Shown here: positions 25,180 to 33,270 of the stretch, piece after piece
Layout: each line of letters begins with the position of its first letter
Numbering within the stretch: the stretch's first letter is position 1
DNA from: Lysobacterales bacterium
Lineage (GTDB): Bacteria; Pseudomonadota; Gammaproteobacteria; Xanthomonadales; Rhodanobacteraceae
Direction of reading: 5' to 3'
Length of the DNA stretch: 64,000 bases
Assembly: GCA_016721015.1 (NCBI GenBank)
Contig: JADKJL010000001.1
Span: forward strand, 62,001-126,000
Program-made: the position numbers and the translations under genes
Notes under the pieces: model-generated
Database searches by the model: none
Told to the model about the DNA's origin: nothing
The model's input: the letters and a program-made list of their open reading frames with translations, nothing else

Positions 25180-26223
25180 ATGACCTTCACCCCCCAACAG
25201 GCCCTGCAACGCACGATCGAGCATCGCGAGATCTTCCATGACGAGATGATCGAGCTGATGCGCCAGATCATGCGCGGCGAAGTCTCCGACTCGATGATCG
25301 CGGCGATCCTGACCGGATTGCGCGTGAAGAAGGAGAGCATTGACGAGATCAGCGCCGCAGCGGAAGTGATGCGAGAGCTTGCCGCGCCGGTTGTGGTCGC
25401 CGACCATGCGAACTTTGTGGATATTGTCGGCACTGGCGGCGATTGTGGCAACAGCTTCAATATCTCGACCGCCTCGATGTTTGTGGTTGCCGCGGCCGGC
25501 GCGCGAGTGGCCAAGCATGGCAACCGCAGCGTGTCCTCGAAATCCGGCAGCGCCGATGTGCTGGAGGCGCTCGGTGCGTCGATCCAGTTGCAACCCGCCC
25601 AGGTTGCCGCCTGCATCGGGGAAGTCGGCATCGGCTTCATGTTTGCGCCGATCCATCATCCGGCCATGAAGGCGGTGGCGCCCGTGCGCAAGGAAATGGG
25701 CGTGCGCACGATCTTCAACATCCTCGGGCCACTGACCAATCCGGCCGGGGCACCGAATATCCTGCTCGGTGTGTTCCACCCGGATCTGGTCGGCATCCTC
25801 GTGCGTGTGCTCAAGCAGCTTGGCGCCAAGCGTGCGCTGGTGGTCTGGGGCAAGGACGGCATGGACGAAATTTCGCTCGGCGCCTCGACCCTGGTCGGCG
25901 AGCTGCGCGATGGTGTCGTCCGCGAGTACGAACTCCATCCCGAGGAACTCGGTTTCGCGATGGCTTCGGGCCGTCAGTTGCGCGTCGAGAATGCCGAGGA
26001 ATCGCGCGCCAAGGTTCTTCAAGCGCTCGACAACACCGATGGCGTGGCACGCGACATCGTCATGCTCAACGCCGGCGCGGCGCTCTACGTGGCGAATGCG
26101 GCAACCTCGATTGAAGCCGGCATCGCCAGGGCACGCGAAGCGCTGGCCAGCGGTGCCGCACGGGCAAAGCTGGATGAATTCGTACGTGCTACGCAACGCC
26201 TGGGCGCCAGCTCTTCATCGTAG
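25180..26223 (+). CDS. trpD: Anthranilate phosphoribosyltransferase
   Basis: A 347-residue enzyme transferring phosphoribose from PRPP to anthranilate, the second step of tryptophan synthesis. Family motifs are clear: GTGGDCGNSFNIST (PRPP-binding glycine loop), KHGNRSVSSKSGSADVLEALG and NPAGAPNILLGVF. The length is typical. The stop codon (TAG, 26221-26223) lies within the GTAGG opening of a REPIN, so the repeat forms the end of the gene. It is separated from trpC by that repeat. Confidence 0.97.
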   Translation: MTFTPQQALQRTIEHREIFHDEMIELMRQIMRGEVSDSMIAAILTGLRVKKESIDEISAAAEVMRELAAPVVVADHANFVDIVGTGGDCGNSFNISTASMFVVAAAGARVAKHGNRSVSSKSGSADVLEALGASIQLQPAQVAACIGEVGIGFMFAPIHHPAMKAVAPVRKEMGVRTIFNILGPLTNPAGAPNILLGVFHPDLVGILVRVLKQLGAKRALVVWGKDGMDEISLGASTLVGELRDGVVREYELHPEELGFAMASGRQLRVENAEESRAKVLQALDNTDGVARDIVMLNAGAALYVANAATSIEAGIARAREALASGAARAKLDEFVRATQRLGASSSS

Positions 26224-26296
26224 GAAGCGGCTTCAGCCGCGATGCACTTCATTGGGCATCTGCAGCAGGAGCATCGCGGCTGAAGCCGCTTCCTAC
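26220..26296. repeat. REPIN between trpD and trpC
   Basis: Two perfect 26-base inverted arms (26220-26245 and 26271-26296), each containing GCGGCTTCAGCCGC, flank 25 bases. The first arm overlaps the trpD stop codon. In trpDC mRNA this would fold into a long stable hairpin. Confidence 0.92.
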
Positions 26297-26324
26297 ATGG
26301 ATTAATTTAGAGAGATGGAAATCG

Positions 26325-27119
26325 ATGAGTGACATTCTGGATCGCATCCTTGCGCGCAAGGTCGAAGAGATCGCCGAGCGCAATGCGCAGCTTCCGCTGG
26401 CGGCGCTGGTTGCGCGCATCGCCGATCTGCCCGACACGCGCGGCTTTGCGGCAGCTATCGAGGCGAAGGTCGAAGCCGGTTTGCCGGCGGTGATCGCCGA
26501 GGTCAAGAAGGCCAGTCCGAGCAAGGGCGTGATCCGTGCCGACTTCGATCCGGCGTTGATCGCGCAGAGCTACGAGCGCGGCGGCGCGACATGCCTGTCG
26601 GTACTCACCGACGCGGATTTCTTCCAGGGCAGCGAGGATTTCCTGCGCCAGGCGCGTGCGGCCTGTTCGCTGCCGGTGCTACGCAAGGATTTCACCATCG
26701 ATGCGTACCAGGTCTACGAGGCGCGTGCGATTGGCGCCGACTGCATCCTTCTGATCGTCGCCGCGTTGGACGACGACACCCTGCTTGAACTGAGCCTGCT
26801 CGCGGCCGAGCTCGATCTCGATGTACTTATCGAGGTGCATGACGAGGACGAGCTTGCGCGTGCGCTCGAGATTCCGGCACCGCTGATCGGCGTCAACAAC
26901 CGCAACCTGCGCACGTTCGGGGTGTCGCTCGATACCAGCCTGAACCTGCGCAAGCGCGCGCCGGCGGATCGTCTGCTGGTCAGCGAAAGCGGGATCGCCA
27001 CCATCGACGATGTCACGCGTTTGCGGGATGCCGGCATCGATGCCTTCCTGGTCGGCGAAACCTTCATGCGGGCGGACGATCCCGGTAGCGCGCTCAAAGC
27101 GCTGTTTTTTCCGGGCTGA
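26325..27119 (+). CDS. trpC: Indole-3-glycerol phosphate synthase
   Basis: A 264-residue (beta/alpha)8 enzyme closing the indole ring (CdRP to indole-3-glycerol phosphate, fourth step of tryptophan synthesis). The signature EVKKASPSKGVIR near residues 65-77 is intact, as are LRKDFTIDAYQ, GVNNRNLRTF and LLVSESGI. The protein is monofunctional; there is no TrpF domain as in E. coli. The stop overlaps the next gene's ATG by one base (TGATG), so translation of the HAD gene is coupled to it. Confidence 0.97.
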   Translation: MSDILDRILARKVEEIAERNAQLPLAALVARIADLPDTRGFAAAIEAKVEAGLPAVIAEVKKASPSKGVIRADFDPALIAQSYERGGATCLSVLTDADFFQGSEDFLRQARAACSLPVLRKDFTIDAYQVYEARAIGADCILLIVAALDDDTLLELSLLAAELDLDVLIEVHDEDELARALEIPAPLIGVNNRNLRTFGVSLDTSLNLRKRAPADRLLVSESGIATIDDVTRLRDAGIDAFLVGETFMRADDPGSALKALFFPG

Positions 27120-27823
27120 TGGATACGATCACCGTCGCGACCGCGAGCGCGGAGCTGGCGGGTACAAGTCAGCGCGTGGTGCTGTTTGATTTCGACGGCG
27201 TGCTGATGCGTGGTGATGCGTTTTCCCGCTTCGTGCTTTCGCGTTTGCGGAACTCATGGTGGCGGGCATTGCTGGTCGTGATCGTGTTGCCGCTACTGCT
27301 GCCGTTCTATGCGATCCGATCACTGCGCATGCCGATCATCGGCCTCTTGGTGCGGATCAGTCTGCTCGGCATCTCCCAACCGCGTTTCGAGATCCTGATT
27401 CGCGAATTCGCAAGCGCGCTGGTCGGCAAACCACGCATCTTCATCCGCGATGGCATCAGTGCAATGCGTCGACATATCGTGGAGGGTGACCGGGTCGTCA
27501 TCGTCACCGGCTGCGAGGAGAATCTTGTCCGTGCGATTTTCGATGAGGTCGGCCTGCCCGATCTCGAGATCATCGCTTCACGCTTGCGTGCGGGGCGGCT
27601 TGGCATGCGCAAGCGTGTGCACAATTTCGGCAAAGCCAAACCAGGGCAGATTGCGCTGCGTGGCATCGACGAACCCTGGGATCTGGCCTACAGCGATTCC
27701 GCGCACGATATCCCGATGCTCAAGGGGGCGACTGAGGCGGTGCTGGTCAACGCCGACGCGCGCACGAGCTTGCGCGTGCGCCGCGCACTCGGGCGCGAGG
27801 TGCGCCAGATCAACTGGTTCTGA
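27119..27823 (+). CDS. HAD-family phosphatase coupled to trpC
   Basis: A 234-residue HAD hydrolase of the phosphoserine-phosphatase-like (IB) type. Motif I is FDFDGVL (residues about 24-30), motif II VVIVTG, motif III a lysine in FGKAKPG and motif IV SDSAHDIPML. A hydrophobic stretch at 45-80 suggests membrane association, as in phosphatidylglycerophosphatase C, a possible relative. The ATG shares its A with the trpC stop, so it belongs to the trp transcript. The substrate cannot be named from sequence; a link to tryptophan synthesis is positional only. Confidence 0.85.
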   Translation: MDTITVATASAELAGTSQRVVLFDFDGVLMRGDAFSRFVLSRLRNSWWRALLVVIVLPLLLPFYAIRSLRMPIIGLLVRISLLGISQPRFEILIREFASALVGKPRIFIRDGISAMRRHIVEGDRVVIVTGCEENLVRAIFDEVGLPDLEIIASRLRAGRLGMRKRVHNFGKAKPGQIALRGIDEPWDLAYSDSAHDIPMLKGATEAVLVNADARTSLRVRRALGREVRQINWF

Positions 27824-27841
27824 CTCGCTGCGTCGCCGCGC

Positions 27842-28570
27842 TCAAAGTGGCTCGGCGCGACGACCGAGTACCACAATCGTCTTGCCCGACACGTTGATCA
27901 TGCCCTGCTCTTCCAACTGTTTGAGCACACGCCCGACCATTTCGCGCGAGCAACCGACGATGCGGCTGATTTCCTGGCGCGAAATGCGGATCTGGGTGCC
28001 ATCGGGGTGGGTCATCGCATCAGGCTCGGTGGTCAGGTCGATCAGGGTCTTGCCAACCCGGCCGGTGACATCCATGAAGGCCAGGCGGCTGACCTTGCGA
28101 CTCGTATGCAGCAGGCGGTTGGTCAACTGCGAGCCGATCGCGAACAGGATCTTCGGGCACTCGTCGCGCAGCGGACCCTCGAAAAGATTGAACATGCGCT
28201 CATAGCCGATCTCGGCAAGTTCGCAGGGTGTGCGCGTGCGCACCATGACCTCGCGACGCGGAGTCTCGACGAACAGGCCCATCTCGCCGATGAACTCGCC
28301 GCGGTTGAGGTAGGCGAGAATCAATTCGCGGCCTTCCTCATCCTCGGAGGACACGGTCAGCGAACCGTCGATCACGTAGTAGAGAATGTTGGCGGAATCG
28401 CCGGGCCGGATAATCGCGGTCTTGTTCGGATAACGACGGCGGTGACACATGCCGAGGAATTTTTCCATCGCCTCCCGATCCGGGATCAGCGAAGCCGGAG
28501 CCTGCACTTTGGAAACATTGCGCTGCAGTGTGTATCGAAAATCAGCCATTTTCACGCGAGCATCTCCCAT
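27842..28570 (-). CDS. clp: Clp/Crp-family transcriptional regulator
   Basis: A 242-residue Crp-Fnr protein matching xanthomonad Clp. The cyclic-nucleotide-binding domain covers about 35-150 (RPGDSANILYYVIDGSL, GEFIGEMGLFVE) and a C-terminal helix-turn-helix follows (ISRQEISRIVGCSREMVGRVLKQLEEQG). In Xanthomonas, Clp activates virulence and extracellular-enzyme genes and is released from DNA by c-di-GMP. Whether that ligand specificity holds here cannot be told from sequence. An in-frame ATG seven codons later could be the start; neither has a strong ribosome site. It is divergent from speD across about 290 bases, in which I saw no other gene. Confidence 0.9.
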   Translation of the reverse strand: MGDARVKMADFRYTLQRNVSKVQAPASLIPDREAMEKFLGMCHRRRYPNKTAIIRPGDSANILYYVIDGSLTVSSEDEEGRELILAYLNRGEFIGEMGLFVETPRREVMVRTRTPCELAEIGYERMFNLFEGPLRDECPKILFAIGSQLTNRLLHTSRKVSRLAFMDVTGRVGKTLIDLTTEPDAMTHPDGTQIRISRQEISRIVGCSREMVGRVLKQLEEQGMINVSGKTIVVLGRRAEPL

Positions 28571-28862
28571 TTCGCCACGATTGCGGCGTCACAAACGCAG
28601 CAGAAGTTCCACCGACTGCGCCCCTGTATCGCAGCTGTTCACCAATCTTATTGCAATTCGAGCGTCACATGTCGTCATGGCCGGTCGCACGGATCCAGCC
28701 GCCGGGGCCTTCGGCGCCGCGATTGTTCCGGTTTCATGCAACCCTTCGGGATCGGGTCCGTCCGGATTTCGCCGAGGCTGAACATGGCAGAGGTTTCGTC
28801 GACCGCGTGATTGGCCCATAATGCGCGCCGTTTCCCCGGGGTCCGGGCTGGAGAGTAAAGAC

Positions 28863-29648
28863 GTGGTCAAACCCATTCCCCGCTTGCGCTTGCAAGGTTT
28901 CAACAACCTCACCAAGGCGCTCAGTTTCAACATCTACGACATCTGCTACGCGGTGTCGGAAGACCAGCGCCAGCGTTACATCGAGTACATCGACGAGGCC
29001 TACAACGCCGAGCGCCTGACCACGATCCTGACCGACGTGGCCGATATCATCGGCGCCAACATCCTCAACGTCGCGCGCCAGGATTACGATCCGCAGGGCG
29101 CCAGCGTGACGATCCTGATCTCCGAGGAGCCGGTGGTCGAGAAACTCGGCCGCGACACGATTTCGGGCGCGGTCGTCGCGCACATGGACAAGAGCCACAT
29201 CACCGTCCACACCTATCCCGAAACGCATCCGCACAACGGTATCGCGACCTTTCGCGCGGATATCGACGTAGCCACCTGCGGCGTGATCTCGCCGCTTAAA
29301 GCGCTGAACTTCCTGATCGACAGCTTCGAGTCGGATATCGTCATCGCCGACTACCGCGTGCGTGGTTTCACCCGCGACGTGAAGGGCCGCAAGCACTACA
29401 TGGATCACCGCATCAACTCGGTGCAGGAATACCTGGCCAAGCACATCCGCCAGAAATACGAGATGTTCGACGTCAACGTGTATCAGGAAAACATGTTCCA
29501 CACGAAGATGCACATCAAGGACTTTGACCTCGACACCTACCTGTTCGAAGCGCATTCCGACGATCTCTCGTTCAAGGAACGCCAGCGCATCGAGGTACTG
29601 GTGCGCCGCGAGATCGAGGAGCTGTTCCACGGCCGCAATTTGTCTTGA
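28863..29648 (+). CDS. speD: S-adenosylmethionine decarboxylase proenzyme, E. coli type
   Basis: A 261-residue SpeD. I chose the GTG at 28863 (GGAG nine bases upstream); it gives an N-terminus like E. coli SpeD (LRLQGFNNLTKALSFNIYDICYA). The proenzyme self-cleaves between Lys110 and Ser111 in DKSHITVHTYPE, turning the serine into the pyruvoyl cofactor. It makes decarboxylated AdoMet, the aminopropyl donor for spermidine. No speE is adjacent. The C-terminus YGRNM-like (FHGRNLS) is conserved. Confidence 0.95.
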   Translation: MVKPIPRLRLQGFNNLTKALSFNIYDICYAVSEDQRQRYIEYIDEAYNAERLTTILTDVADIIGANILNVARQDYDPQGASVTILISEEPVVEKLGRDTISGAVVAHMDKSHITVHTYPETHPHNGIATFRADIDVATCGVISPLKALNFLIDSFESDIVIADYRVRGFTRDVKGRKHYMDHRINSVQEYLAKHIRQKYEMFDVNVYQENMFHTKMHIKDFDLDTYLFEAHSDDLSFKERQRIEVLVRREIEELFHGRNLS

Positions 29649-29653
29649 GGGCC

Positions 29654-29905
29654 GGGAGTGGGGAGTCGGGAATAGGGAGTGGGAAGAGCCGGCTGAATTA
29701 GCGCCTGGGGCTTTGGCGACAGTTCAGCGGAAATGCTCCTCACCGTCATCCCGACAAAAGCCGGAGGCGCTCTTCAACAGCCGTAGGGCTGGTCATTCAT
29801 TTTTGAGGTGTACAAAATCAAGACGAGTGCCGGCTCACGCCGGCATGAAGAGCAAAACAGGCGTGTCGGTTTTTCCGACTCCCCACTCCCTACTCCCCAC
29901 TCCCT
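29654..29905. repeat. Inverted G-rich repeats between speD and coq7
   Basis: A run of units of the type GGGAGTGGGGAGT (29654-29684) is matched by its complement at 29880-29905, which overlaps the coq7 stop. The DNA between holds degenerate copies of other extragenic repeats (GTCATCCCGACAAAAGCCGG and CCGGCTCACGCCGGCATGA). No gene is present. A similar G-rich unit recurs at 63876. Confidence 0.75.
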
Positions 29906-30548
29906 AGATCTTGTAAGCGACAGCGCGCATCACATTGGCGGCAAGTCGCATCATTCCCTTGACCGGTCCGGGCAGGTCGATGCCGCCTGCCGCCAGCGCC
30001 TGATCGGCGTGGCGGGCCTCGTCTTCCTTCATTTGCCGGACGATCGCGCGGCTGCGCTGATCAGATGGCGGCAGCTTGCCCAGATGGCCTTCAAGATGGG
30101 CTTCAACCTGGCGCTCGGTCTCGACCACGAAGCCGAGACTCAGGCGGTCACTGACCAGGCCGGCGACGGCCCCAATCGCATAGGCGCCGCCGTACCAGAG
30201 CGGATTGAGCAGGCTCGGTCGGTCGCAGAGCTCGTGCAGGCGCTCGCCGCACCAGGCCAGATGGTCGGTTTCCTCGGCCGCCGCTTCGAGCATCTGGTCA
30301 CGAACCCTTGCATCGCGGGCGACCGCGGCCTGGCCCGAATAAAGCGCCTGCGCGCACACCTCACCGACATGGTTGACCCGCATCAGCCCAGCCGCATGAC
30401 GGCGATCGGCTTCGTCCAGCGCAGTTTCGAGGACGCCGACTGAAGGCGAGGGCCGATTCGATGCCGGCTGTGGATCGAATGCCGTGCCAAGGGCGCGTTC
30501 AATTTCGACGAGGACGCGATCGAGGCGGGAAAGTGGTCGGAGGGTCAT
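29904..30548 (-). CDS. coq7: Ubiquinone hydroxylase Coq7 (DMQ hydroxylase)
   Basis: A 214-residue di-iron carboxylate protein. The start at 30548 (MTLRPLSRLDR) begins family sequence and overlaps the previous gene's stop by four bases. Iron-binding ExxH motifs are seen in NHVGEVCAQALYSGQ (Glu), EETDHLAWC (ExxH) and the later ETERQVEAHLEGHL and DEARHADQA. It hydroxylates 2-polyprenyl-3-methyl-6-methoxybenzoquinone in the last part of aerobic ubiquinone synthesis, at the inner membrane. It takes the place of UbiF, as in other Lysobacterales. Confidence 0.94.
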   Translation of the reverse strand: MTLRPLSRLDRVLVEIERALGTAFDPQPASNRPSPSVGVLETALDEADRRHAAGLMRVNHVGEVCAQALYSGQAAVARDARVRDQMLEAAAEETDHLAWCGERLHELCDRPSLLNPLWYGGAYAIGAVAGLVSDRLSLGFVVETERQVEAHLEGHLGKLPPSDQRSRAIVRQMKEDEARHADQALAAGGIDLPGPVKGMMRLAANVMRAVAYKI

Positions 30549-31771
30549 GGATTTGTTTCCAGTTGGCGAGCCAGCAAGGCCAGCGGATGCAGGACCGGAA
30601 CCCTCGAATCGCGCTGGCGCAAGCCATTGCCGAGAAAGATCCGGCAACCGACGTTGGTCGTCAACAGGAAGTCGGGCGATTGCACGGCGACCTGATCGAG
30701 CTTTTCCGCGCGCAAGCGATCAGCGCGTTCGGGCTGTTCAATGAAATAGTTGCCCGCCGCGCCGCAGCAGCCCGGCTGATCAGGCAGCTCAAGCAACTGC
30801 AAGCCGGGAATGCGTCCAAGCAGCGCACGTATGGGCCGGCTGCCACTGGCGACATTCTTTTGCGTGCACGGCACATGCAGGGCCGCACGTGCCTGCAGCG
30901 GACGAAAACGCAGCCGGTTCAAGCCTTTATCGGCAACGACAAAGCCGAGGATATCGGCCACTTGCAAGGCATTGGCGGGCGCGCAGGCATCACGCAAGCT
31001 GCCGAGGCAACCCGATGCGCTGACAAGCACCATAGGCGCGGCACAAGCGAGCAAGGCTTCCCGCGTGGCTTGCGCGGTGCGCACGGCGCTTTCGCGTTCG
31101 CCCGCATGCCGGGCCAAGGCACCACAGCAGACGGCTTCCGGGGGGACAACTACCTCGTAACCGAGGGCCGCGAGCAGTCTTTGGCCGGCCACCAGCGTAT
31201 CGCGATCGAAAACGCTGGCGACACAGCCCGGAAAAAGGATGATGCGCCCCCGATCCATCGGGCCGGACGCGACGCGGGAAGGAACGGGCGAGGCCGGCGG
31301 CACTCGCGGCATTTCACGCAGCAAGCGACGCAGCAGGGTGTGCTTTGGCAGCAAACCGGCAAGACGCGGTAGCCACCATGCGCCACGCACGGCCGCGCCG
31401 AGCTTGGCAAGCCTGACCAGCATGACCGGATCGGCAAGCCAGCGTTCAAGCCAACCGCGTGGCGGACGCAAGGGCTGCAGCAGCGCCCGGGTCTGTACGA
31501 GGATCATTTCGTATTGGACCCCGGACGGACAAACCGCCTCGCAGGCCAGGCAGCCAAGGCAGTGATCGAGGTGGGCGACCGCCGTGGCTGAAACAGCCAA
31601 TTGACCATTGGCGAGGCGTCGGGCCAGGGCAATGCGCCCACGCGGCGACTCGGCCTCATGCTGATCGAGGCGATAGGTCGGGCAGTGCGGCAGGCACAAG
31701 CCACACATCACGCACTGATCGGTGAGGGCGGCGAGATCGTTGTCCGGCTGCCGGTGGGTCGTATCGGCCAT
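30545..31771 (-). CDS. GlcF-like (Fe-S)-binding oxidoreductase subunit
   Basis: A 408-residue protein with two N-terminal 4Fe-4S ferredoxin motifs, CVMCGLCLPHCP (about 20-31) and CLGCLACEAVCP (about 72-83), and two CCG (cysteine-rich) domains with PGC..(AVCCG) and PGCCGAAG. This is the architecture of the glycolate oxidase iron-sulfur subunit GlcF and of related lactate-dehydrogenase subunits. The flavoprotein partner (GlcD/GlcE) is not nearby, so the substrate is uncertain. It is translationally coupled to coq7 and divergent from rplM. Confidence 0.9.
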   Translation of the reverse strand: MADTTHRQPDNDLAALTDQCVMCGLCLPHCPTYRLDQHEAESPRGRIALARRLANGQLAVSATAVAHLDHCLGCLACEAVCPSGVQYEMILVQTRALLQPLRPPRGWLERWLADPVMLVRLAKLGAAVRGAWWLPRLAGLLPKHTLLRRLLREMPRVPPASPVPSRVASGPMDRGRIILFPGCVASVFDRDTLVAGQRLLAALGYEVVVPPEAVCCGALARHAGERESAVRTAQATREALLACAAPMVLVSASGCLGSLRDACAPANALQVADILGFVVADKGLNRLRFRPLQARAALHVPCTQKNVASGSRPIRALLGRIPGLQLLELPDQPGCCGAAGNYFIEQPERADRLRAEKLDQVAVQSPDFLLTTNVGCRIFLGNGLRQRDSRVPVLHPLALLARQLETNP

Positions 31772-31827
31772 GACTTGATGCTATCATTCACGGCTCGCTG
31801 CGCGCCGTCGGTTTCTGGTGCGCAGAC

Positions 31828-31854
31828 TTGCGTGGCGCCGGGCGTTCCTATATT
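31828..31854 (+). promoter_or_regulatory. Candidate sigma-70 promoter of rplM-rpsI
   Basis: TTGCGT at 31828 and TATATT at 31849 are separated by 15 bases, slightly short, and lie about 55 bases before the rplM ATG in the divergent gap. Confidence 0.45.
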
Positions 31855-31906
31855 CTCCCGCGCCTTTCGCCGCATCCAGCCCGTCACGGGCATTCAAGGT
31901 TTTGAT

Positions 31907-32335
31907 ATGAAGACGATCAGCGCCAAGCCAGAAAGCGTAAAGCGCGACTGGTACATTGTCGACGCAACCAACAAGACGCTTGGCCGCCTGTCGACCGAAC
32001 TTGCTCGCCGCCTGAAGGGCAAGCACAAGCCGATCTACACCACGCACGTCGACACTGGCGATTTCCTCGTCGTCGTCAATGCGGAAAAGATCGCTGTCAC
32101 CGGCAACAAGCTGAATGACAAGAACTACCACCGCTTCACCGGCCACATCGGCAATCTGAAGACGACCTCGCTCAAGGACATGCTGGCATCGCATCCTGAG
32201 CGCGTCATCGAAATCGCCGTCAAGGGCATGCTGCCGAAGAACCCGCTGGGCCGCGCGATGTATCGCAAGCTCAAGGTCTACGCCGGCCCGAACCACCCGC
32301 ACACCGCCCAGCAGCCGCAAGTGCTGGATATTTAA
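31907..32335 (+). CDS. rplM: 50S ribosomal protein L13
   Basis: A 142-residue L13 of standard length. Recognised by WYIVDATNKTLGRLST, VVNAEKIAVTGNK, KGMLPKNPLGRAMYRKLKVYAG and the C-terminal HPHTAQQPQ. The ATG at 31907 gives the E. coli-like MKTxSAKPE start. It is part of the two-gene operon rplM-rpsI. In E. coli L13 represses its own operon by binding the leader; the roughly 50-base leader here may serve the same function. Confidence 0.98.
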   Translation: MKTISAKPESVKRDWYIVDATNKTLGRLSTELARRLKGKHKPIYTTHVDTGDFLVVVNAEKIAVTGNKLNDKNYHRFTGHIGNLKTTSLKDMLASHPERVIEIAVKGMLPKNPLGRAMYRKLKVYAGPNHPHTAQQPQVLDI

Positions 32336-32353
32336 TCTCAGGTATCGACAGTC

Positions 32354-32749
32354 ATGGCAGCGATCCAACAGAACTACGGCACCGGCCGTCGCAAATCCTC
32401 CGCCGCACGCGTGTACCTGCGCAAAGGCAGCGGTGCGATCACGGTCAACGGCAAGGCCCTCGACGAATTCTTCGGCCGCGAGACCGCACGCATGATCGTG
32501 CGTCAGCCGCTGCAACTGGTTGATGCCACTGAGAAGTTCGACATCCTCGTCAGCGTCGCTGGCGGCGGCACGACTGGTCAGGCCGGCGCGATCCGGCTCG
32601 GCATCGCCCGTGCGCTGGTCGAGTACGACGAGAGCCTCAAGTCGCCGCTGCGCAAGGCCGGATTCATGACCCGTGACGCCCGCGAAGTCGAGCGCAAGAA
32701 GGTCGGTCTGCACAAGGCACGTCGCGCTACCCAGTACTCGAAGCGTTAA
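32354..32749 (+). CDS. rpsI: 30S ribosomal protein S9
   Basis: A 131-residue S9, recognised by YGTGRRKSSAARVYL near the N-terminus, GGGTTGQAGAIRLGIARAL in the middle and the basic C-terminal tail KARRATQYSKR that reaches into the P site of the ribosome. It lies 18 bases after rplM and is cotranscribed with it. A tRNA-Gln gene follows ten bases after the stop. Confidence 0.98.
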   Translation: MAAIQQNYGTGRRKSSAARVYLRKGSGAITVNGKALDEFFGRETARMIVRQPLQLVDATEKFDILVSVAGGGTTGQAGAIRLGIARALVEYDESLKSPLRKAGFMTRDAREVERKKVGLHKARRATQYSKR

Positions 32750-32758
32750 TCCGTCTAC

Positions 32759-32833
32759 AGCCCCGTCGCCAAGCGGTAAGGCATCTGCCTCTGACGCAGA
32801 CATTCGGTGGTTCGAATCCATCCGGGGCTGCCA
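32759..32833 (+). tRNA. tRNA-Gln (anticodon CTG)
   Basis: A 75-base cloverleaf. The acceptor stem AGCCCCG pairs with CGGGGCT and CCA is encoded at 32831-32833. The D arm GCCAAGCGGTAAGGC, the anticodon stem TCTGC/GCAGA with loop CTCTGAC, and the T arm GGTTCGAATCC are all regular. The anticodon CTG (32791-32793) and the D-arm sequence are those of glutamine tRNAs. It is probably transcribed with rplM-rpsI and processed from that RNA. Confidence 0.96.
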
Positions 32834-32920
32834 TTTCAGGTCAAGGGAACCGACCGCACACCGGACAAGGACTCGAAGCAGTCCACCCCGGATGCCGACG
32901 GATCAGGCACAGCATCAAGA

Positions 32921-32945
32921 AACCCCGCCATGCGCGGGGTTTTTT
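32921..32945 (+). terminator. Rho-independent terminator after tRNA-Gln
   Basis: An 8-bp stem (AACCCCGC with GCGGGGTT) around a 5-base loop is followed directly by a run of T to 32945. It ends the rplM-rpsI-tRNA unit. Confidence 0.92.
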
Positions 32946-33054
32946 GTGGGCGGAATTCCGCTGCAGCCAAAAGGCGCGACGCGCATTCCACTGTGACGTC
33001 CTACCGCGCAGCAAGTGCGAATGATCGCGCTAGACTCAGCGGCGAGGTGTTCTG

Positions 33055-33270
33055 ATGTCTGCTGCGCACACATCCAAGACTCGATCCTGGTTCCGCGGTC
33101 GCGGTGGGCGACGGTTTGCCTGGGAATTCGCGTTGATCATCGTGATCAAGCTGATCGTTCTGACCTTGCTCTGGATTTTCGTCATTCGGCCTCTGCCGCG
33201 TGCGGATACCTCGCCCGCTGCAATCGAGCGGCATTTCTCAACGCCTGCTGCATCGGAGGCGCCGCGATGA
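33055..33270 (+). CDS. cydP: Small cytochrome bd oxidase-associated protein CydP
   Basis: A 71-residue protein with a basic N-terminus (RSWFRGRGGRRFAWEF) and one membrane helix (FALIIVIKLIVLTLLWIFVI, 25-44), matching the family named putative cytochrome oxidase small subunit CydP. Its stop overlaps the cydA start by four bases (ATGA), so the two are coupled. The position at the head of a cydA-cydB-cydX cluster supports a role in assembly or stability of the bd oxidase, which is known from context rather than biochemistry. Confidence 0.8.
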   Translation: MSAAHTSKTRSWFRGRGGRRFAWEFALIIVIKLIVLTLLWIFVIRPLPRADTSPAAIERHFSTPAASEAPR

